64,000 nt of DNA, taken from the NCBI RefSeq assembly GCF_904067045.1, contig NZ_CAJFDC010000012.1, positions 321,501 to 385,500 on the forward strand, given 5' to 3'. Source of the stretch: Pseudomonas sp. FEN. Lineage in GTDB: Bacteria > Pseudomonadota > Gammaproteobacteria > Pseudomonadales > Pseudomonadaceae. Positions 8,901 through 18,360 of the stretch are shown piece after piece (position 1 is the first letter of the stretch; every line of letters starts with the position of its first letter). A model generated the notes under the pieces. That model was not told where the DNA came from and did no database searches. It worked only from the letters and a program-made list of their open reading frames with translations. The position numbers and the translations under genes were made by a program.

Positions 8901-10409
8901 ATGCGTATCCACGTCAGTTTTATCGACCGCGTCGGCATCACCCAGGAAGTTCTGGCCCTGCTCGGTGGACGCAATCTCAACCTGGACGCGGTGGAGATGG
9001 TCCCGCCCAACGTCTATATCGACGCCCCGACCCTCAGCCCGCAAGTGCTCGAGGAGTTGCGCGACGCCCTGTTCAGCGTCCACGGCGTGCAGGCGGTGAC
9101 CGTGGTCGACATCCTCCCGGGACAACGCCGGCACCTGCAACTCGACGCCCTGCTCGCGGCCATGACCGACCCGGTGCTGGCCCTGGACAGCGCTGGCCAT
9201 GTGCTGCTGGCCAACCCGGCGCTGGTCGCCCTGTACGGTCGCGAGCCGGCCGGCGAAAGCATCGCGGAACTGTTTGCCGATCCCGGCCTGCTGGATGCCT
9301 TGCTGGAAAACGGCTTTCGCCTGCCGCTGCGGGAAATCACCGTCAACGGCCAGACCCTGTTGCTCGATGCCACGCCGATCACCGATGCCGGTGCGCTACT
9401 GACACTCTATCAACCCAACCGCATCGGCGAGCGTCTGTCGGCCCTGCACCACGACCATGCCGAAGGCTTCGACTCGCTGCTCGGCGAGTCTCCGGCGATC
9501 CGCACCCTCAAGGCTCGCGCCCAGCGGGTCGCGGCCCTCGACGCACCGCTGCTGATCCAGGGTGAAACCGGTACTGGCAAGGAACTGGTGGCGCGGGCCT
9601 GCCATGCCATCAGCACGCGCCACGGCGCGCCGTTCCTGGCCCTGAATTGCGCGGCCCTGCCGGAGAACCTCGCCGAGAGCGAACTGTTCGGCTATGCCCC
9701 CGGCGCTTTTACCGGCGCCCAGCGTGGCGGCAAGCCGGGGCTGATGGAACTGGCGAACCAGGGCACGGTGTTTCTCGACGAAATCGGCGAAATGTCGCCG
9801 TACCTGCAGGCCAAGCTGCTGCGTTTTCTCAATGACGGCAGTTTCCGCCGCGTCGGAGGCGATCGCGAGGTCAAGGTCAACGTACGGATTCTCAGCGCCA
9901 CCCACCGCAACCTGGAGAAGATGGTCAGCGAAGGCAGCTTTCGCGAAGACCTGTTCTACCGGCTGAACGTACTCAATGTCGAGGTTCCGCCGCTACGCGA
10001 ACGTGGCCAGGACATTCTGTTGCTGGCGCGCTACTTCATGCAGCAAGCCTGCGCGCAGATCCAGCGCCCGGTCTGCCGGCTGGCGCCCGGGACCTATCCG
10101 GCGCTGCTGGAAAACCGCTGGCCGGGCAACGTGCGGCAGTTGCAGAACGTGATCTTCCGGGCGGCGGCGATTTGCGAGAGCAGCGTGGTGGACATCGGCG
10201 ACCTGGATATAGCCGGGACCTCGGTGGCGCGCCAGAGCGATCCCGAGATCGACAGCCTGGAACAGGCGGTCGAGGATTTCGAGAAAAGTCTGCTGGAAAA
10301 GCTCTACGCGCAGTATCCCTCGACCCGGCAACTGGCCAGTCGCCTGCAGACCTCCCATACGGCCATTGCCCACCGGCTGCGCAAATACGGCATTCCCGGC
10401 AAGCCCTGA
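8901..10409 (+). CDS. gcsR: Sigma-54 enhancer-binding regulator of glycine cleavage, TyrR family
   Basis: A 502-aa transcriptional activator with an N-terminal ACT-like domain (about 1-72, starting MRIHVSFIDRVGITQEVL), a PAS-like domain (about 80-190), an AAA+ domain with Walker A GETGTGKE (221-228), the sigma-54 contact loop GAFTGA (268-273) and Walker B FLDEIGE, and a C-terminal TyrR-type helix-turn-helix (STRQLASRLQTSHTAIAHRL). PhhR and GcsR share this architecture. GcsR is chosen because the next operon is gcvH-gcvP-sdaA-gcvT, which GcsR activates in P. aeruginosa in response to glycine. A matching sigma-54 promoter and dyads lie in the gap that follows. Confidence 0.9.
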   Translation: MRIHVSFIDRVGITQEVLALLGGRNLNLDAVEMVPPNVYIDAPTLSPQVLEELRDALFSVHGVQAVTVVDILPGQRRHLQLDALLAAMTDPVLALDSAGHVLLANPALVALYGREPAGESIAELFADPGLLDALLENGFRLPLREITVNGQTLLLDATPITDAGALLTLYQPNRIGERLSALHHDHAEGFDSLLGESPAIRTLKARAQRVAALDAPLLIQGETGTGKELVARACHAISTRHGAPFLALNCAALPENLAESELFGYAPGAFTGAQRGGKPGLMELANQGTVFLDEIGEMSPYLQAKLLRFLNDGSFRRVGGDREVKVNVRILSATHRNLEKMVSEGSFREDLFYRLNVLNVEVPPLRERGQDILLLARYFMQQACAQIQRPVCRLAPGTYPALLENRWPGNVRQLQNVIFRAAAICESSVVDIGDLDIAGTSVARQSDPEIDSLEQAVEDFEKSLLEKLYAQYPSTRQLASRLQTSHTAIAHRLRKYGIPGKP

Positions 10410-10473
10410 GCGCCCGCGCCCGCCTGGCTGCTACAAGGTGATGCCGTAGGCCAAACCTGTGCTCGACAACAGA

Positions 10474-10562
10474 CTGTAGGAGCAGGGCTTGTCGGGACGC
10501 CGCAACGCAACGAAGAGGCCCTTGAGATCGCTAAAAGCTTCGCGGCCAAGCCCTGCTACAGG
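10474..10562. repeat. REP hairpin downstream of gcsR
   Basis: Arms CTGTAGGAGCAGGGCTTG and CCAAGCCCTGCTACAGG (right arm has a small deletion) with the inner GTCGGGACGCCGC and AAAAGCTTCGCGG segments. The same degenerate form occurs at 2867-2934 and 27065-27136. Confidence 0.8.
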
Positions 10563-10621
10563 GATCGCGTCGTCCGGCAAGGGTCTGCTCCCACCGGACA
10601 GCGCCAAAAACGACCTCCATC

Positions 10622-10739
10622 TGTACTGAAAGCGCTACAGCGGAACGATTTCGATACACCTCAAGCCAACCCCCATCCGACAAGGCTTTGATCCTGTTGG
10701 GCTTTTTTTCACCGCCCCAACCGTAGCGTTTTCGCTACA
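10622..10739 (+). promoter_or_regulatory. Three TyrR/GcsR-like 18-bp operator dyads
   Basis: Three sites share the pattern NGTANC-N6-GNTACA: TGTACT-N6-GCTACA (10622-10639), CGGAAC-N6-GATACA (10641-10658) and CGTAGC-N6-GCTACA (10722-10739, arms complementary over six bases). The first two start 19 bp apart, about two helical turns. They lie 65-200 bp upstream of the sigma-54 promoter, as expected for enhancer sites. Assignment to GcsR is inferred from the neighbouring gene. Confidence 0.65.
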
Positions 10740-10802
10740 GCCAGGTATTCACCCAGCGCGCAAAAAAACCTCAAGCCCTTGATTTACAAGCCTTGTGCAC
10801 TA

Positions 10803-10819
10803 TTGGCCACAAACTTGCT
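10803..10819 (+). promoter_or_regulatory. Sigma-54 (-24/-12) promoter of the gcv operon
   Basis: TTGGCCACAAACTTGCT has the GG (10805-10806) and GC (10817-10818) dinucleotides separated by exactly 10 bases, as RpoN promoters require, with TTGC at -12. The predicted start site is near 10829, about 70 bases before gcvH. Confidence 0.88.
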
Positions 10820-10897
10820 AAGGGAATCCCATTCAGCGGGACGTCGATCCCGTATCCCCTGCGTCCACCCGACGAGTCTGGCCCCTTAGGAGTTTCC

Positions 10898-11275
10898 ATG
10901 AGCGAGTTGCGTTTTACTGAAGACCACGAATGGCTGCGTAGCGAAGCCGATGGCACTGTCACGGTCGGCATCACGGCTTTCGCCCAGGACGCCCTGGGCG
11001 ACGTGGTGTTTGTGCAACTGCCGGAACTGCAGCACTACGACAAAGGCGCCGAAGCCGCCACCGTGGAGTCAGTAAAAGCCGCCAGCGGCGTGTACATGCC
11101 GCTGGACGGTGAAGTGCTCGAGTTCAACCCGGCGCTGGCGGACACCCCCGAGTTGGTCAACGACGATCCACTGGGTGCCGGCTGGTTTTTCCGCTTCCAG
11201 CCAACCGATGCCTCGGCAATCGCTAGACTGCTGGATCAGGACGCCTACGACCGCCTGATCAAAGACAACGCCTGA
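10898..11275 (+). CDS. gcvH: Glycine cleavage system H protein
   Basis: The lipoyl carrier that shuttles the aminomethyl group between the P, T and L proteins. The 125-aa length is typical. The N-terminus reads MSELRFTEDHEWLR. The lipoylated lysine is Lys60 in ESVKAASG, preceded by LGDVVFVQLP. A longer in-frame reading from 10793 is rejected because it would run over the promoter, and the ATG at 10898 has TTAGGAG upstream. First gene of the operon. Confidence 0.96.
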   Translation: MSELRFTEDHEWLRSEADGTVTVGITAFAQDALGDVVFVQLPELQHYDKGAEAATVESVKAASGVYMPLDGEVLEFNPALADTPELVNDDPLGAGWFFRFQPTDASAIARLLDQDAYDRLIKDNA

Positions 11276-11284
11276 GGAATCGTC

Positions 11285-14134
11285 ATGACTGTCAATCTCA
11301 GCACCGCCAACGAGTTCATCGCCCGTCATATCGGCCCGCGCCAGGCGGACGAACAGGCCATGCTCACCACCCTCGGCTTCGACTCCCTGCAAGCCCTGAG
11401 CGCCAGCGTGATCCCCGACAGCATCAAGGGCACCAGTGTCCTTGACCTCGGAGCCGGGCAAAGCGAAGCCGACGCCCTGGCGTCGATCAAGGCCATCGCC
11501 GCGAAGAACCAGCTGTTCAAGACCTACATCGGCCAGGGCTACTACAACTGCCATACGCCGGCACCGATCCTGCGCAACCTCCTGGAAAACCCGGCCTGGT
11601 ACACCGCCTACACCCCCTACCAGCCGGAAATCTCCCAGGGCCGCCTGGAAGCGCTGCTGAACTTCCAGACCCTGATCAGCGACCTCACCGGCCTGCCGAT
11701 CGCCAACGCCTCGCTGCTCGACGAAGCCACCGCCGCCGCCGAAGCCATGACCTTCTGCAAGCGCCTGAGCAAGAACAAGGGCAGCAACGCCTTCTTCGCT
11801 TCCATCCACTGCCACCCACAGACCCTTGACGTGCTGCGCACCCGCGCCGCGCCCCTGGGCATCAACGTGGTGGTGGGCGACGAACGTGAACTGGGCGATG
11901 TCAGCCCGTTCTTCGGCGCCCTGCTGCAATACCCGGCCAGCAACGGCGACCTGTTCGACTACCGCGCGCTGAGCGAACGTTTCCACGCCGCCCATGCCCT
12001 GGTGGCGGTGGCCGCCGACCTGCTGGCCCTGACGATACTGACCCCACCGGGCGAGTTCGGTGCCGATGTCGCTATCGGCAGCGCCCAACGCTTCGGCGTG
12101 CCGCTGGGCTTCGGTGGCCCGCACGCCGCCTATTTCTCCACCCGCGACGCATTCAAGCGCGACATGCCCGGCCGTCTGGTCGGTGTCTCGGTGGACCGTT
12201 TCGGCAAGCCGGCCCTGCGCCTGGCCATGCAGACCCGCGAGCAGCATATCCGTCGCGAGAAAGCCACCAGCAACATCTGCACGGCCCAGGTCCTGCTGGC
12301 CAACATCGCCAGCATGTACGCGGTGTACCACGGTCCCAAGGGCCTGGCGCAAATCGCCCGGCGCATCCACAGCCTGACCGCGATCCTCGCCAAGGGCTTG
12401 AACGCACTGGGCCTGACCGTCGAGCAGGAACACTTCTTCGACACCCTGACCCTGAACACCGGCGCCCAGACCAGCGTCCTGCACGAACAGGCTCGTGCCC
12501 AGCGCATCAACCTGCGTGTCGTGGATACCCAGCGCCTGGGCCTGTCCCTGGACGAAACCAGCAGCCAGGCCGACATCGAAACCCTCTGGAGCCTGTTGGC
12601 CGGCGGCAAGACCCTGCCGGACTTCAACGCCCTGGCCGCGGCGCTGGAAAGCCGTATCCCGGCTGAGCTGGCGCGCCAATCGGCGATCCTCGCCCACCCG
12701 GTGTTCAACCGTTATCACTCGGAAACCGAGCTGATGCGCTACCTGCGCAAATTGGCCGACAAGGACCTGGCCCTGGATCGCACCATGATCCCGCTGGGTT
12801 CCTGCACCATGAAGCTCAACGCCGCCAGCGAAATGATCCCGGTGACCTGGGCCGAATTCGGCGCCCTGCACCCGTTCGCCCCGGCCGAGCAGAGCGCCGG
12901 CTACCAACAACTGACCGATGAGCTGGAAGCGATGCTCTGCGCCGCCACCGGCTATGACGCGATTTCCCTGCAACCGAACGCCGGTTCCCAAGGCGAATAC
13001 GCTGGTCTGCTGGCAATCCGTGCCTACCATCAGAGCCGTGGCGACGAACGCCGCGATATCTGCCTGATCCCGTCGTCGGCCCACGGCACCAACCCGGCCA
13101 CCGCCAACATGGCCGGCATGCGCGTGATCGTCACCGCCTGCGATGCCCGCGGCAACGTCGATATCGAGGACCTGCGGGCCAAGGCCATCGAGCACCGCGA
13201 ACACCTCGCCGCGCTGATGATCACCTACCCGTCGACCCACGGCGTGTTCGAGGAAGGCATCCGCGAGATCTGCGGCATCATTCATGACAACGGCGGCCAG
13301 GTGTACATCGACGGCGCCAACATGAACGCCATGGTCGGCCTTTGCGCCCCGGGCAAGTTCGGCGGCGACGTGTCGCACCTGAACCTGCACAAGACCTTCT
13401 GTATTCCCCACGGTGGTGGCGGCCCGGGCGTCGGCCCGATCGGCGTGAAGTCGCACCTGGCGCCGTTCCTGCCGGGTCATGCCAGCATGGAGCGCAAGGA
13501 AGGCGCGGTGTGCGCGGCGCCATTCGGCAGCGCGAGCATCCTGCCGATCACCTGGATGTATATCCGCATGATGGGTGGCGAAGGCCTCAAGCGCGCCTCG
13601 CAGTTGGCGATCCTCAATGCCAACTACATCGCCCGGCGCCTGGAAGAGCACTACCCGGTACTCTACAGCGGCAGCAACGGCCTGGTGGCGCACGAGTGCA
13701 TTCTCGACCTGCGTCCATTGAAGGACAGCAGCGGCATCAGTGTCGATGACGTCGCCAAGCGCCTGATCGATTTCGGTTTCCATGCCCCGACCATGTCGTT
13801 CCCGGTGGCCGGCACCCTGATGATCGAGCCGACCGAAAGCGAATCCAAGGAAGAGCTGGACCGCTTCTGCGACGCCATGATCCGCATCCGCGAAGAAATC
13901 CGCGCGGTGGAAAACGGCAGCCTGGACAAGGACGACAACCCACTGAAGAACGCCCCGCACACCGCGGCGGAGATCGTCGGCGAGTGGAGTCATCCGTATA
14001 GCCGCGAACAGGCGGTGTACCCGGTGGCGTCGCTGGTCGAAGCCAAGTACTGGCCGCCGGTGGGGCGTGTCGACAACGTGTTCGGCGACCGCAACCTGGT
14101 CTGCGCCTGCCCGTCGATCGAGAACTACGCTTAA
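11285..14134 (+). CDS. gcvP: Glycine dehydrogenase (decarboxylating), P protein
   Basis: A PLP enzyme that decarboxylates glycine and passes the aminomethyl group to the H-protein lipoate. It is 949 aa, the one-chain (P1+P2 fused) form. N-terminal half: FIARHIGPR and [20 protein letters not shown]-terminal half: the PLP lysine in [18 protein letters not shown] (about residues 697-712), with the [14 protein letters not shown] segment after it. It begins 10 bases after gcvH. A 1028-codon antisense ORF covers the same stretch and is a coding shadow. Confidence 0.97.
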   Translation: MTVNLSTANEFIARHIGPRQADEQAMLTTLGFDSLQALSASVIPDSIKGTSVLDLGAGQSEADALASIKAIAAKNQLFKTYIGQGYYNCHTPAPILRNLLENPAWYTAYTPYQPEISQGRLEALLNFQTLISDLTGLPIANASLLDEATAAAEAMTFCKRLSKNKGSNAFFASIHCHPQTLDVLRTRAAPLGINVVVGDERELGDVSPFFGALLQYPASNGDLFDYRALSERFHAAHALVAVAADLLALTILTPPGEFGADVAIGSAQRFGVPLGFGGPHAAYFSTRDAFKRDMPGRLVGVSVDRFGKPALRLAMQTREQHIRREKATSNICTAQVLLANIASMYAVYHGPKGLAQIARRIHSLTAILAKGLNALGLTVEQEHFFDTLTLNTGAQTSVLHEQARAQRINLRVVDTQRLGLSLDETSSQADIETLWSLLAGGKTLPDFNALAAALESRIPAELARQSAILAHPVFNRYHSETELMRYLRKLADKDLALDRTMIPLGSCTMKLNAASEMIPVTWAEFGALHPFAPAEQSAGYQQLTDELEAMLCAATGYDAISLQPNAGSQGEYAGLLAIRAYHQSRGDERRDICLIPSSAHGTNPATANMAGMRVIVTACDARGNVDIEDLRAKAIEHREHLAALMITYPSTHGVFEEGIREICGIIHDNGGQVYIDGANMNAMVGLCAPGKFGGDVSHLNLHKTFCIPHGGGGPGVGPIGVKSHLAPFLPGHASMERKEGAVCAAPFGSASILPITWMYIRMMGGEGLKRASQLAILNANYIARRLEEHYPVLYSGSNGLVAHECILDLRPLKDSSGISVDDVAKRLIDFGFHAPTMSFPVAGTLMIEPTESESKEELDRFCDAMIRIREEIRAVENGSLDKDDNPLKNAPHTAAEIVGEWSHPYSREQAVYPVASLVEAKYWPPVGRVDNVFGDRNLVCACPSIENYA

Positions 14135-14148
14135 CCCTTTATAGTGGC

Positions 14149-14292
14149 GAGACACTTGCTTGTGGTGAGGCGCTTACCTGTGGCGAGGGGCTTACCTGCT
14201 GTGAGGGGTTTGCCTGTGGCGAGGGGCTTGCCTGTGGTGAGGGGCTTGCCTGTGGTGAGGGGCTTGCCTGTGGCGAGGGGCTTGCCTGTGGC
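14149..14292 (+). repeat. Tandem array of eight 18-bp REP-derived units
   Basis: Eight contiguous 18-base copies of GAGGGGCTTGCCTGTGGY, followed by a ninth partial unit that is the left arm of a REP doublet. Copies 5-8 are identical except for the final base. Copies 1-4 carry increasing substitutions toward the gcvP side, so the array looks older at its left end and recently expanded at its right end. Confidence 0.92.
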
Positions 14293-14420
14293 GAGGGGGC
14301 TTGCCCCCGTTGGGGCGCGCAGCGCCCCCAAAACCACCCAGCGCGTTGCATCAGAAAGAACGCATTGGCTGATTTTATGGCTGCTTCGCAGCCAAGCGCG
14401 GGCAAGCCCGCTCGCCACAT
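14293..14420. repeat. REP doublet adjoining the tandem array
   Basis: Left arm GAGGGGGCTTGCCCCC and right arm GCGGGCAAGCCCGCTCGCCACA, with inner CGCAGCGCCCC and CTGCTTCGCAGCC hairpins. Same type as 2090-2225 and 7252-7387. Confidence 0.82.
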
Positions 14421-14498
14421 TCCGTCGTCCACACAGTAGCGTGCAAACCGTACCCCAAGTTTCACACCAATAATTATTAGAAAAACCGGAGAACCCCT

Positions 14499-15875
<1,377 letters not shown>

Positions 15876-15934
15876 CCCTTATTCACGGGGAACCGGGCCT
15901 GCCCGCCCCCTGCACACGCTACCAAGGAGCCGCA

Positions 15935-17059
15935 ATGTCCACCGAATCACTCAAGCAAACCCCGCTGCACGCCCTGCACCTGCAACTCGGCGCGCGCATG
16001 GTGCCGTTCGCCGGCTACGACATGCCGGTGCAATACCCGCTGGGCGTGATGAAAGAACACCAGCACACCCGTGAGCAAGCCGGGCTGTTCGATGTCTCGC
16101 ACATGGGCCAGATCCGCCTGGTTGGCGCCGCTGCCGCCAAGGCCCTGGAAGCCCTGGTGCCAGTGGACATCCTCGACCTGCCGGTGGGTATGCAGCGTTA
16201 TGCGATGTTCACCAACGAAACCGGCGGCATTCTCGATGACCTGATGGTCGCCAACCTGGGCAACAATGAGCTGTTCCTGGTGGTCAACGCCGCCTGCAAG
16301 GACCAGGACCTGGCGCACCTGCAAAAACACCTGGGCCATCTGTGCGAAGTCCAGCCATTGTTCGAGGAGCGTGCCCTGCTCGCCCTGCAAGGCCCGGCGG
16401 CGGTCAGCGTCCTGGCGCGCCTGGCCCCGGAAGTGACGAAAATGACCTTCATGCAGTTCGCCGCCGTGCGCCTGCTGGGAGTGGATTGCTATGTCAGCCG
16501 CTCCGGCTATACCGGCGAAGACGGTTTCGAAATTTCTGTTCCGGCGGCCAGCGCCGAAGCCCTGGCCCGCAGCCTGTTGGCCGAAACCGAGGTCGAGGCG
16601 ATCGGCCTGGGTGCCCGTGACTCCCTGCGCCTGGAAGCAGGGCTGTGCCTGTACGGCCACGACATGAACAGCGACACCACCCCGGTGGCGGCCAGCCTGC
16701 TCTGGGCGATCTCCAAGGTACGCCGCGCCGACGGTGCGCGGGCCGGTGGTTTCCCGGGCGCCGCCACGATCTTCGCCCAGCAGCAACAGGGTGTGCCGCG
16801 CAAACGCGTGGGCCTGTTACCGCAGGAACGGACCCCCGTGCGCGAAGGTGCGGAAATCGTCGACCAGGCCGGCAGCGTGATCGGCAGCGTCTGCAGCGGC
16901 GGCTTCGGTCCGACCCTGGGCGCCCCTCTGGCCATGGGCTATGTAGACAGCTCGCATACCGCCCTGGACAGCGAAGTCTGGGCCATCGTAAGGGGCAAGC
17001 GCATACCGCTGAAGGTCAGCAAGATGCCATTTGTTCCGCAGCGTTACTACAGGGGCTAA
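15935..17059 (+). CDS. gcvT: Glycine cleavage system aminomethyltransferase (T protein)
   Basis: Transfers the methylene group from H-protein-bound aminomethyl-lipoate to tetrahydrofolate with release of ammonia. It is 374 aa. Motifs: MVPFAGYDMPVQY, QAGLFDVSHMGQ, the folate-site RSGYTGEDGFEI, ARDSLRLEAGLCLYGHD, and a C-terminal barrel ending KMPFVPQRYYRG. A longer in-frame reading from 15572 overlaps sdaA and is rejected, because AAGGAG lies 6 bases before the ATG at 15935. Last gene of the operon. Confidence 0.95.
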   Translation: MSTESLKQTPLHALHLQLGARMVPFAGYDMPVQYPLGVMKEHQHTREQAGLFDVSHMGQIRLVGAAAAKALEALVPVDILDLPVGMQRYAMFTNETGGILDDLMVANLGNNELFLVVNAACKDQDLAHLQKHLGHLCEVQPLFEERALLALQGPAAVSVLARLAPEVTKMTFMQFAAVRLLGVDCYVSRSGYTGEDGFEISVPAASAEALARSLLAETEVEAIGLGARDSLRLEAGLCLYGHDMNSDTTPVAASLLWAISKVRRADGARAGGFPGAATIFAQQQQGVPRKRVGLLPQERTPVREGAEIVDQAGSVIGSVCSGGFGPTLGAPLAMGYVDSSHTALDSEVWAIVRGKRIPLKVSKMPFVPQRYYRG

Positions 17060-17067
17060 TACACGGA

Positions 17068-17097
17068 TATCAACAGGGGCCGACACCCCTGTTGATA
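17068..17097 (+). terminator. Strong hairpin after gcvT
   Basis: A 12-bp perfect stem (TATCAACAGGGG at 17068-17079, CCCCTGTTGATA at 17086-17097) with a 6-base loop immediately follows the gcvT stop. There is no T-run, so it may be a 3'-end stabiliser or processing hairpin rather than a classical terminator. Confidence 0.6.
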
Positions 17098-17482
17098 CTT
17101 ACAGTAACAACTAAGCCCTGCTGAAACAGTGCACTACCTTGTCACGCAACCGCCACAAAACAGTGCATATATTCACCTATGAACTTGCGTTATAACAGTC
17201 GAAGATAAGCGACGCCACTCGGCTGGCCAGCGACGGCCTGGAGGGCCACATACCCCCATGAACTGGCGTAAACCGCTGCGTTTCGCGGGGCTTGTTTTTT
17301 CTCCCGGAGTTGGCGTAGAGTTTCTCTACTGTGTTTGCATGGGTCGCTTGGAATCGTGACCTGGGCAGTAGCCTGAAGTTTGCTACAACCCGTTCGACGT
17401 CTCTTACTTTCCTGCAACCCAGCCCAGTACTCTTTCAAATGAAGGGGGCTGTCATTAATTCTAGCGTCAAGGAAATAAGAAA
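17098..17482. other. Long leader region of the cold-shock gene
   Basis: About 385 bases with no convincing ORF. It includes a small stem GTAGAG-TTT-CTCTAC (about 17315-17329). A long structured 5' leader is common upstream of cspA-family genes, but I cannot place the start site. Confidence 0.4.
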
Positions 17483-17695
17483 ATGGCTGATCGTCAGAGC
17501 GGTACCGTCAAGTGGTTTAACGACGAGAAAGGTTTTGGTTTTATCACTCCAGAAAGCGGTCCGGATCTATTCGTCCATTTCCGCGCTATTCAGGGCAACG
17601 GCTTCAAGAGCCTGAAAGAAGGCCAGAAAGTAACCTTCGTCGCCGTGCAGGGCCAGAAAGGCATGCAGGCTGATGAAGTGATCGCGGAAGCCTGA
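17483..17695 (+). CDS. Cold-shock domain protein (CspA family)
   Basis: A 70-aa single-strand nucleic-acid binding protein. The RNP1 motif KGFGFI (about 18-23) and the RNP2 motif LFVHF (about 31-35) are intact, with the N-terminal GTVKWFND typical of the family. In Pseudomonas such proteins are named CapB, CspA or CspD-like, and I cannot choose among them by sequence alone. AAGGAAATAAG lies before the ATG. A clear intrinsic terminator follows. Confidence 0.95.
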   Translation: MADRQSGTVKWFNDEKGFGFITPESGPDLFVHFRAIQGNGFKSLKEGQKVTFVAVQGQKGMQADEVIAEA

Positions 17696-17724
17696 TCCCG
17701 CCGGGAACAAGCCTTCTTGCAATG

Positions 17725-17758
17725 AAAAGCCCCTGATACTGACATCAGGGGCTTTTTT
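17725..17758 (+). terminator. Rho-independent terminator of the cold-shock gene
   Basis: AAAAGCCCCTGAT at left pairs with ATCAGGGGCTTTT at right and ends in a T-run. Confidence 0.92.
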
Positions 17759-17811
17759 ATGGGCGCAATTTCGTAAAATGGTTTTTTTCAGCCGCCAAAG
17801 AGAGAGCCGTC

Positions 17812-18297
17812 ATGTCGAAACACGCGCTGAGCCCCCAGGGTGATTTTCCCGCTGCCGGCCTGGGCCGTCGCCTGGCCGCGATGTTCTATGACTTCCTGCT
17901 GTGTACGGCACTGCTGATCGTCACCGGTTTTATCTACAAGCTGGTGCAGATGTCGATCATCGGCGAACAACAGCTCAGGAAGCTGTCCGACGCCGGGGCA
18001 CTGGACGGCGACCCGCTGCTCTCGACGATCCTGTTGTTCGTGCTGTTCGGCTTCTTCGCCAAGTTCTGGACCTACAAGGGCCAGACCCTGGGCATGCAGG
18101 TCTGGGGCATTCGCGTACAGAACGCCGACGGCACGGCCATCAGCCTCTGGCAGGCGCTGCTACGCTTTATCGTGTCCATTGCCTCCTGGTTGTTCGGCCT
18201 GGGTTTCCTGTGGTCGCTGGTCGACAAACAGAAGCGTAGCTGGCACGACATTTACTCCAACAGCCAGTTGGTGCGGCTGCCCAAGAAATCCAAGTGA
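17812..18297 (+). CDS. RDD family membrane protein
   Basis: A 161-aa inner-membrane protein. The RDD signature is seen as GLGRRLAAMFYDFLL (about 20-34), where Arg and Asp bracket the start of the first membrane segment. A second segment (LLSTILLFVLFGFFAKFW) and a third (IVSIASWLFGLGFLWSLV) follow, ending with the family-typical KQKRSWHDIYSNSQLVRL. Some RDD proteins act as cation antiporters, but the role is unknown for most. It stands between two intrinsic terminators and is probably monocistronic. Confidence 0.88.
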   Translation: MSKHALSPQGDFPAAGLGRRLAAMFYDFLLCTALLIVTGFIYKLVQMSIIGEQQLRKLSDAGALDGDPLLSTILLFVLFGFFAKFWTYKGQTLGMQVWGIRVQNADGTAISLWQALLRFIVSIASWLFGLGFLWSLVDKQKRSWHDIYSNSQLVRLPKKSK

Positions 18298-18305
18298 GCA
18301 CCCGC

Positions 18306-18338
18306 AAAAAAGCCCGCCTCTTTCGAGGCGGGCTTTTT
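18306..18338. terminator. Bidirectional terminator between RDD gene and mucD
   Basis: The stem AAAGCCCGCCTC/GAGGCGGGCTTT is flanked by an A-run and a T-run, so it can end transcription from both sides. Confidence 0.92.
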
Positions 18339-18360
18339 CATGCCGCGACTTCAGTCCGAC

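Larger units (their letters stand above)
10410..10897. other. gcsR-gcvH intergenic control region
   Basis: This 488-base gap has no gene. In order it holds a REP hairpin (10474-10562), two TyrR-like dyads (10622-10639, 10641-10658), a possible terminator-like AAGCC-AAC...GTTGGGCTT followed by a T-run ending near 10710, a third dyad (10722-10739), and a -24/-12 promoter (10803-10819). The leader from the predicted start site to gcvH is only about 70 bases, too short for a glycine riboswitch. Confidence 0.75.
14135..14498. other. gcvP-sdaA gap filled by tandem and inverted REP repeats
   Basis: No gene. The segment consists of an 18-bp tandem array (14149-14292) running into a REP doublet (14293-14420), then about 75 bases with the sdaA ribosome-binding region. 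In P. aeruginosa a second glyA lies between gcvP and sdaA, and none is present here. Confidence 0.8.

Noticed and set aside
10829..10897. Glycine riboswitch before gcvH
   Set aside because: The predicted leader is only about 70 bases and shows no tandem aptamer structure. Control by a sigma-54 activator explains the region.
11069..14155. A 1028-codon open frame antisense to gcvP
   Set aside because: It is a shadow of high-GC codon use in gcvP. Its translation is low-complexity (Ala/Gly/Val/His/Gln) with no recognisable domain, and it covers a complete family enzyme.
14149..14310. Tandem array considered as a CRISPR
   Set aside because: Units are contiguous 18-mers with no spacers, and there are no cas genes.
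14131..14418. Short frames encoding repetitive peptides across the REP array on both strands
   Set aside because: They are by-products of an 18-base repeat, which stays open in any frame lacking stops, and they have no ribosome-binding sites.
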